Source: Micromonospora trifolii (lineage in GTDB: Bacteria; Actinomycetota; Actinomycetes; Mycobacteriales; Micromonosporaceae). Taken from it: a DNA stretch of 64,000 nucleotides. The stretch spans positions 186,001-250,000 of the forward strand of contig NZ_JAKKFD010000034.1 in the NCBI RefSeq assembly GCF_022229005.1, given 5' to 3'. Under the pieces are notes generated by a model, which worked only from the letters and a program-made list of their open reading frames with translations, had not been told where the DNA came from and made no database searches. The translations under genes were made by a program, and so were the position numbers. Positions within the stretch are counted from its first letter, which is position 1; every line of letters starts with the position of its first letter. Below, piece by piece: positions 58,827-64,000 of this stretch.

Positions 58827-59947
58827 ACGCCGAGACATCCGGCCGTACGCCGGCGCCACGCGTGCCGGCGCACTCGGCCGCCGCGGAGTTCGGGCACGGA
58901 ATGGTGGTGGGCAAGTTCTATCCACCGCACGCCGGGCACCACGCGCTGATCCGGGCCGCCGCCGCCCGCTGCGCCGAGGTGACAGTCGTCGTGGCACCCT
59001 CGCGTCGGGAGTCCATTGCGCTTGCGCTGCGCCTCGACTGGCTGCGGGAGGCGCACGCGGACACGCCGTGGGTCCGTGTCGTCGGCCGGTACGACGACCA
59101 CCCGGTGGACTACGCCGATCCGGCCGTCTGGGACGCGCACTGCGCAGTGTTCCGGGAGGCGGTCGGGTCGGATTCGGTGGACGCGGTCTTCTCCTCCGAG
59201 GCGTACGGCGCCGAGCTGGCGCGCCGCTTCCACGCCGTACCCGTGTCGGTGGATCCGGATCGGCGGACCGTGCCGGTGTCCGGGACGGCGGTGCGCGCGG
59301 ACCCCGCGGGTCACTGGCGGTGGCTCAGCCCGCCGGTGCGGGCGTGGTTCGTCCGGCGGGTGGTGGTGGTCGGGGCCGAGTCGACCGGGACCACGACGAT
59401 GGCGGCGGCGCTCGCCGAGCACTACGGCACGTCCTGGGTGCCGGAGTACGGCCGGGAGTTGACGGCTCGCAAGCTGGCCCGGTTGCGGGAACGAACGCCG
59501 GAGGCGACAGTGTTCGACGTCGTCTGGGACCGTGACGACTTCCGCGCTGTGGTCCGCGAGCAGCAGGCGGCCGAGGACGCGGCGGCCCGGACGAGCGGGC
59601 CGCTGCTGGTCTGCGACACCGACGCGCGGGCGACGGCGGTGTGGGAGGAGCGCTACCTGGGCAGCGCGTCGGAGGAGGTGCGGGCGGCGGCGCGTCGGCC
59701 GGCGCTGTATCTGCTGACGGATCACCGGGGGGTGCCGTTCACCGATGACGGGCTGCGCGACGGTGAGCACCTGCGGGCCTGGATGACCGAACGGTTCCGG
59801 GCCGAGCTGGCCGGGTGCGGGGTGCCGGTGGTGGAGTTGACCGGGTCGCACGCCGATCGGTTGGCCCGGGCGGTGCGGGCCTGCGACGACCTGCTTTCCG
59901 CCGGCTGGTTGCTCGCCGACCCGATCGCCGCACCAGACGTGCACTAG
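58823..59947 (+). CDS. nadR: NadR-type bifunctional NMN adenylyltransferase / nicotinamide riboside kinase
   Basis: A 374-aa product starting at GTG 58823 in overlap with pnuC. The nucleotidyltransferase domain (about 25-170) has GKFYPPHAGHH (HxGH at 36-39) and PVSGTAVRADP (ISGTxIR-type). The kinase domain (about 178-360) has the P-loop GAESTGTTT (184-192), EYGRELT and DTDARATAVWEERYLG. It converts imported nicotinamide riboside to NMN and NAD. The N-terminal HTH of enterobacterial NadR is missing, so it is purely an enzyme. Confidence 0.93.
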   Translation: MNAETSGRTPAPRVPAHSAAAEFGHGMVVGKFYPPHAGHHALIRAAAARCAEVTVVVAPSRRESIALALRLDWLREAHADTPWVRVVGRYDDHPVDYADPAVWDAHCAVFREAVGSDSVDAVFSSEAYGAELARRFHAVPVSVDPDRRTVPVSGTAVRADPAGHWRWLSPPVRAWFVRRVVVVGAESTGTTTMAAALAEHYGTSWVPEYGRELTARKLARLRERTPEATVFDVVWDRDDFRAVVREQQAAEDAAARTSGPLLVCDTDARATAVWEERYLGSASEEVRAAARRPALYLLTDHRGVPFTDDGLRDGEHLRAWMTERFRAELAGCGVPVVELTGSHADRLARAVRACDDLLSAGWLLADPIAAPDVH

Positions 59948-60040
59948 CCTCCTAGGAAGCCGTAGCCGGTGTGACGCGTCGAGCGGGTGTCCGGCGCCAC
60001 CGGGTGCCCGGGGTGTGATCACGGGGCGTGGTGGGCAACA

Positions 60041-60180
60041 ATGGTCACCGAGGAGGGGAGTATTCCCCCGCAACGGAGTCGTCAGCACGGTCGATCGCCG
60101 GAACCACGGCGTCCCGACCCGGCCCCGTAGGTCGCCGCCCCTTGGGGCGACGGCGGAAGAGACCTCCGACAGTCACCAGA
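60041..60180 (+). ncRNA. yybP-ykoY manganese riboswitch upstream of terC
   Basis: The 59948-60258 gap holds the characteristic yybP-ykoY elements: GGGGAGTATTCCCCC (60054-60068), GTCGTCAGCAC (60078-60088), a hairpin GTCGCCGCCCC-TT-GGGGCGAC (about 60131-60150) and GGAAGAGACCTCCGAC (60155-60170). In this class the GAGTA and GTCGTCA loops bind Mn2+. It lies about 80 bp upstream of the TerC-family gene, its usual target. High Mn2+ should raise expression. Confidence 0.8.
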
Positions 60181-60258
60181 GTGAGCGTCAGCGGCACGCC
60201 GGCTCCCGCAGGGGCGTACGGTGTGCCCGACGCCGCGTGTCTGCCGGAGGAATGAACG

Positions 60259-61257
60259 TTGGACGTGTCCGGATTGGTGTGGGCGGGAACGCTTGTCGCA
60301 CTGACTGCGGTCCTGCTCGTCGACCTGTTGATCATCGGTCGGCGCCCGCACGAGCCGAGTGTGCGGGAGTCGAGCCTCTGGGTCGGCTTCTACGTCGGCC
60401 TCGCCCTGCTCTTCGGTGCGGGTGTCTGGCTGACCTCCGGGGCCAGCGCGGCCGGCCAGTTCTACACCGGCTGGCTCACCGAGTACAGCCTCTCGGTGGA
60501 CAACCTCTTCGTCTTCGTGATCATCATGGCCCGCTTCGGGGTGCCTCGGCAGTACCAGCAGAAGGTGCTGCTCGTCGGCATCGTGCTGGCGCTGGTGATG
60601 CGCGGCGGGTTCATCGCGGCCGGTGCGGCGCTGATCACGCAGTTCTCCTGGGTCTTCTACATCTTCGGCGCGTTCCTGATCTACACCGCGGTGAACCTGG
60701 CCCGGCAGGGTGAGCCGGACGAGGACGAGTTCTCCGAGAACGTGCTGATCCGGTGGAGCCGCAAGGCGCTGCCGATCTCGAAGGACTACGACGGCGCGAA
60801 GCTGACCACCCACGTGGCCGGCAAGCGGCTGTTCACGCCGATGCTGATCGTGATGATCGCGATCGGCACCACTGACCTGATCTTCGCGTTGGACTCGATC
60901 CCGGCGATCTTCGGCATCACCCAGGAGCCGTACCTGGTCTTCACCGCCAACGTCTTCGCGCTGATGGGCCTTCGGCAGCTCTACTTCCTGCTCGGTGGCC
61001 TGCTCGACCGGCTGATCTACCTGAGCTACGGCCTGGCCGTCGTGCTCGGCTTCATCGGGGTCAAGCTGGTGCTGGAGGCACTGGCCGACAACAACCTGCC
61101 GTTCATCAACGGCGGCGAGCACGTCGGCTGGGCGCCGCACATCCCGATCTGGCTGTCGTTGCTGGTCATCATCGGCACCCTGGGCATCGCCACCGCCGCC
61201 AGCCTGATCAAGTCCTCCCGGGACCGGCGCCGCGAGTTGGCCGACGCCCGACACTGA
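60259..61257 (+). CDS. TerC/Alx family integral membrane protein
   Basis: A 332-aa product starting at TTG 60259 with CGGAGGA 7 bp upstream (GTG 60265 possible). About nine membrane segments, with the family acidic motif SLSVDNLFVFVIIMARFGVP and TTDLIFALDSIPAIFGITQEPYLVF (both Asp pairs in membrane). It belongs to the TerC/Alx manganese exporters (formerly tellurite resistance). The Mn2+ riboswitch upstream confirms a role in manganese export or metal loading of secreted proteins. Confidence 0.93.
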   Translation: MDVSGLVWAGTLVALTAVLLVDLLIIGRRPHEPSVRESSLWVGFYVGLALLFGAGVWLTSGASAAGQFYTGWLTEYSLSVDNLFVFVIIMARFGVPRQYQQKVLLVGIVLALVMRGGFIAAGAALITQFSWVFYIFGAFLIYTAVNLARQGEPDEDEFSENVLIRWSRKALPISKDYDGAKLTTHVAGKRLFTPMLIVMIAIGTTDLIFALDSIPAIFGITQEPYLVFTANVFALMGLRQLYFLLGGLLDRLIYLSYGLAVVLGFIGVKLVLEALADNNLPFINGGEHVGWAPHIPIWLSLLVIIGTLGIATAASLIKSSRDRRRELADARH

Positions 61258-61264
61258 CCGGTCG

Positions 61265-61294
61265 CCGGCCGGGTGCGGACACGCGCCCGGCCGG
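61265..61294. terminator. Terminator of terC
   Basis: CCGGCCGGGTGCG (61265-61277) pairs with CGCGCCCGGCCGG (61282-61294) with one G-U pair and a GACA loop, 7 bp after the terC stop. Confidence 0.85.
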
Positions 61295-61355
61295 TGAAGG
61301 GCTTGTCCTGCACCTGCTGGCCGGCCTGCGCCGACCGACACGTCCGAAACGCGCC

Positions 61356-62339
61356 CTAGACCCGGTGCGCGCCCACCAGTGTGGCGGTGCGGTCGGCCGG
61401 CAGTTCCTCCTCGATGACCCGCCGCCGCCGGTAGCAGGCGTGCAGCATCCGGCGTTGGCCGCCGTCGCCGGGGGTGACGGTGACGATGCCGATGTGGTGG
61501 ATCTTGCGGCCGGGTCGGGCGAAGAAGTAGAGATCGCCAGGGCGTTCCGCGCCCAACGGCAGCGGGGTGGTGGCCACGGCCTGGTCGTCGGCGTCGCGGG
61601 GCAGCAGCACCCCGAACCTCCGCCAGGCCAGATGCACCAGGCCCGAGCAGTCGATGCCGTGCGCGGAGAGACCGCCCCAGATGTAGACCACGTCCAGCAG
61701 GCGCTGTGCCACAGCGAGCGCCTGCGCGGCGGTCGGCGACGCGGCCGAGGACGCGACCAGGTGGCGCTCGGGCAACCAGAGCGGGGTGGCCCGGCCGGGG
61801 ACGTGCACCGGCTGCCAGTCGTCGAGCGAGGGGCCGGCCGGGACGAGCCGGGTGCCGACGACGACACCGGGGAGCACCACTGGCCCGTTGGGGGCGGCGT
61901 GCAGCCCGGTGACAGTGGCGTCCACCACCAGTGGGTGGTCGGTGCTGGTGTGGGCCGGGTCGAGAACGGCCAACTGCTCGGCGGGGAGCCAGCCCGGGTA
62001 GCCGCGGGGGTCCAGCTTGGCGGCTGGTTGTTCGACGGCGACGACCCGGGCCCAGCCGTCCGGGCGCAGCTCGCTGACGAGGACCCGCTCGCCGAGCAGA
62101 AGTTGGCTCAGCACGCAGTCGCCGACCTGCTGGTCGGTGTCCATTCCGGAGACCCAGGTCGGGATGTCGGCGCCGGCGGTCAGCGCCGGACGGTCGACCG
62201 GGCGGACTGCCTCGGGGGAGGTCCACAGCGTCGCCACGGCGACCCGGACGACGGCCTCGCGGCCCGGTTGCAGCTCCACGTCAACCCCCAGATCGTGTCG
62301 GCTGTCCAGGGGAACCCTATGAAAGAAACCGACGGTCAT
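61356..62339 (-). CDS. NlpC/P60 (C40) murein peptidase with SH3-like domains (YkfC-type)
   Basis: A 327-aa product starting at ATG 62339, which overlaps the epimerase stop by 1 bp (TGATG). N-terminal SH3-like modules (about 30-190, e.g. LLLGERVLVSELRPDGWARVV and VTGLHAAPNGP) precede the NlpC/P60 domain with C231 in AHGIDCSGLVHLAW and H282 in KIHHIGIVTV. The architecture matches B. subtilis YkfC, a gamma-D-glutamyl-L-diamino-acid endopeptidase that splits murein peptides. No signal peptide, so cytosolic recycling. Next to the epimerase. Confidence 0.9.
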   Translation of the reverse strand: MTVGFFHRVPLDSRHDLGVDVELQPGREAVVRVAVATLWTSPEAVRPVDRPALTAGADIPTWVSGMDTDQQVGDCVLSQLLLGERVLVSELRPDGWARVVAVEQPAAKLDPRGYPGWLPAEQLAVLDPAHTSTDHPLVVDATVTGLHAAPNGPVVLPGVVVGTRLVPAGPSLDDWQPVHVPGRATPLWLPERHLVASSAASPTAAQALAVAQRLLDVVYIWGGLSAHGIDCSGLVHLAWRRFGVLLPRDADDQAVATTPLPLGAERPGDLYFFARPGRKIHHIGIVTVTPGDGGQRRMLHACYRRRRVIEEELPADRTATLVGAHRV

Positions 62340-63436
62340 CAACCACGAGCCTGCACTTTTGCTTCAGCGAGGCCGGAAATGCCCAGGCCAGGTGCGTCCG
62401 GCAGCACCACGCTCGCCCCTTCGTAGCGGATGCCCCCCTGCACCGGTGACCACGCCAGCCACCAGGCGGCGTCCAGGTCGGGGACCGCTGTGGTGCCGTA
62501 CGCGGCGACCAGGCTCGCGGCAGCCCCGATGCCGACCTGGCTCTCCATCATCGAGCCGACAACGGTGCCGAGCCCGTGCGCGGTGGCCAGGTCGAGGAGG
62601 GTACGGGCCGGATGCAGCCCACCGCACTTGGCCAGCTTGACGTTTACCAGGTCGGCGGCCCGGCGGCGGATCACCTCCACCAGGTCACGGACCCCGAACA
62701 CCGCCTCGTCGGCCAGGATCGGCACTGACACCCGGTCGCTGACCCAGGCCAGCCCGTCCAGGTCCCAGCGGGCCACCGGCTGCTCGACCAACTCCACGTC
62801 GAGCCCGGCGTCCTCGATGCCGCGGATCACCCGGACCGCCTCCCGGGGCGTCCAGCCCTGGTTGGCGTCCAGCCGGATCCGGGTGCCCGGGCCCACGGCC
62901 GCCCGTACCGCGCGTACCCGGTCCAGGTCGCTGGCCGCGTCGGTGCCGACCTTCAACTTGAGCACGTCGAAGCCGTCGGCCTGCCGCTGCCGTGCCGCGG
63001 CCGCCAGGTCCACCGCGTCGCCCGCGGCGAGGGTGACGTCCGTCGGGACCCGCAGCGTGGTGCCCCCGAGCAACCGCACCAGGGGTACGCCGAGCCGCCG
63101 CGCGGCGAGGTCGTGCAGGGCGACGTCCACCGCCGCCTTCGCGGCCTCGTTGCCGACCACCGCGCGCTGCACCTCGGCGCAACGGGTCACCAGGTCGTCC
63201 GGGTCACGGCCGATCAGCTGTGGGCCGAGCATCTCGCGCACGCACGCCTGCGCACCGGCGACCGACGCGCCGGTGACCTGCCAGACCTGCGGCGCCTCGC
63301 CGAAGCCGGACCGGCCGTCGCTGTCGACGAGTTCGACGATCAGGGTGTCCACAGTGGTGGTACGGCGCAACGCGGTGACGAATGGGGTGTGTAAGGGGGC
63401 GGAAACCCGGTGGGTGCGTACCGCCGAGATCGTCAT
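62339..63436 (-). CDS. L-Ala-D/L-Glu epimerase (enolase superfamily, YkfB-type)
   Basis: A 365-aa product starting at ATG 63436. Muconate-lactonising subgroup: catalytic K160/K162 in DVLKLKVG, metal ligands D190 (RLDANQGW), E218 (LVEQP), D243 (LADEAVF) and base K267 in NVKLAKCGG. It epimerises murein-derived L-Ala-D-Glu to L-Ala-L-Glu. Together with the NlpC/P60 gene it recycles cell-wall peptides, as ykfB-ykfC do. Length is normal (about 365 aa). Confidence 0.92.
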   Translation of the reverse strand: MTISAVRTHRVSAPLHTPFVTALRRTTTVDTLIVELVDSDGRSGFGEAPQVWQVTGASVAGAQACVREMLGPQLIGRDPDDLVTRCAEVQRAVVGNEAAKAAVDVALHDLAARRLGVPLVRLLGGTTLRVPTDVTLAAGDAVDLAAAARQRQADGFDVLKLKVGTDAASDLDRVRAVRAAVGPGTRIRLDANQGWTPREAVRVIRGIEDAGLDVELVEQPVARWDLDGLAWVSDRVSVPILADEAVFGVRDLVEVIRRRAADLVNVKLAKCGGLHPARTLLDLATAHGLGTVVGSMMESQVGIGAAASLVAAYGTTAVPDLDAAWWLAWSPVQGGIRYEGASVVLPDAPGLGISGLAEAKVQARG

Positions 63437-63480
63437 GTAGGGCACCCTATACGGAGGTTCACGGTGGGAGGGGAGACCGG

Positions 63481-64000
63481 ATGACCGGGCAGGGCTGGGA
63501 GCTGGTGGGTGCACCGAACGCGCGTGACCTGGGTGGGCTCGTCGGCGCGGACGGGCGGCGGGTCCGCGTCGGGCAGTTGATTCGCACTCCGGCGCTGGGT
63601 CGGCTGACCGACGAGGACCTACCGGTGCTGGCGAAGCTGGGGCCGGCGTGCGTGGTGGATCTGCGCGACGCCTCGGAGATCGCTGTCGCCCCGGAGGACC
63701 GGTTCGGCGGTGAGCCACGGGTGGTGCGCCTGCCCGTGCACGACGCGGAGCACCCGGTCTTCACGTACGTCTCGGCGGTGCTGCTCGGTCACGACCTGGA
63801 CGCGTACGCGGAGCTGGCCCGGCAGGGCACGGCGGGGGCGATGGCGGCGATCTACCGCTGGTTCGTCACCGGGGAGTCGGCCCGGGTGGGTTTCGCCGAG
63901 GCGGTGCGGCTGGCGACCCGGCCGGAGAACCTGCCGCTGCTCTACCACTGCTCCGCCGGCAAGGACCGCACCGGTTGGCTGACAGTCATCCTGTTGACGG
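63481..64000 (+). CDS. Tyrosine-protein phosphatase family (3' end missing)
   Basis: At least 173 aa from ATG 63481 (GGGAGGGGAG 5 bp upstream); the frame runs off the window. The catalytic loop HCSAGKDRTG has C157 and R163, and GAPNARDLGG and the LIRTPALG region match Y_phosphatase3 (PF13350). Such enzymes dephosphorylate phosphotyrosine or phosphoinositides; the actinobacterial role is unknown. Divergent from the epimerase, with a 44-bp gap including a TATACGG -10-like sequence. Confidence 0.9.
   Translation, partial: MTGQGWELVGAPNARDLGGLVGADGRRVRVGQLIRTPALGRLTDEDLPVLAKLGPACVVDLRDASEIAVAPEDRFGGEPRVVRLPVHDAEHPVFTYVSAVLLGHDLDAYAELARQGTAGAMAAIYRWFVTGESARVGFAEAVRLATRPENLPLLYHCSAGKDRTGWLTVILLT

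Overview
The window is about 72-73% G+C and carries genes typical of a soil actinobacterium: an F420/deazaflavin-type nitroreductase, an ANTAR response regulator, XRE-DUF5753 and DUF6244 proteins, a CoaE-GrpB fusion and many GTG/TTG starts. The gene order pyk - acyl-CoA thioesterase ... ANTAR regulator - livJHMGF - polA ... rpsA - coaE ... uvrB is a conserved actinobacterial chromosomal backbone. Protein style (DUF6244, an HTH-LAGLIDADG protein, CBM2-tailed secreted lyase) suggests Micromonospora or a close relative in Micromonosporaceae. This assignment comes from recognition, not from a search.

Region 1-8.4 kb is accessory. It holds the end of an FtsK/SpoIIIE-like ATPase gene with a membrane partner, an orphan membrane-anchored protein flanked by two copies of a palindromic element, an unrecognised three-gene operon (5489 to 4043, minus), a minimal GntR regulator, a DUF6244 protein, small unknown genes, a secreted protein and a nitroreductase. 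Region 8.4-18.5 kb holds a SEC-C protein, a divergent MFS exporter/TetR pair with three operator-like sites between them, a membrane pentapeptide-repeat protein, a secreted lipase, an M48-type membrane metalloprotease followed by a small EACC1-like protein, an aldo/keto reductase and a YCII protein.

Region 18.6-33.2 kb mixes core metabolism (pyruvate kinase, thioesterase II) with a berberine-bridge-type oxidoreductase, YceI, an Rrf2 regulator next to a TSUP exporter, an aromatic-amino-acid-type decarboxylase, a secreted CBM2-rhamnogalacturonan lyase behind a LacI-type operator, an Lrp-luciferase-like pair divergent from a gamma-family PLP enzyme, and an NAD(P)-binding protein. Region 33.3-45.3 kb has an alpha/beta hydrolase, an HTH-LAGLIDADG protein directly downstream of an unusual tRNA, the ANTAR regulator, a lipoprotein, the complete branched-chain amino-acid ABC transporter (livJ, stem-loop, livHMGF) and polA.

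Region 45.3-64 kb holds DUF3140/DUF2945, a Uma2-type nuclease, a methyltransferase, rpsA, coaE-grpB, an unrecognised membrane protein with an internal duplication, uvrB, an AraC regulator and a VOC protein, an XRE-DUF5753 regulator, an ABM monooxygenase, pnuC-nadR (NAD salvage), terC behind a yybP-ykoY Mn2+ riboswitch, a murein-peptide recycling operon (L-Ala-D/L-Glu epimerase plus NlpC/P60) and the start of a tyrosine phosphatase gene.

The most unusual signals are (i) families of roughly 50-85 bp imperfect palindromes between genes, most bounded by CAAGATC/GATCTTG; (ii) the short tRNA coupled to an HTH-LAGLIDADG gene 18 bp downstream; (iii) the M48-EACC1-like pair; and (iv) the duplicated-domain membrane protein between coaE and uvrB.
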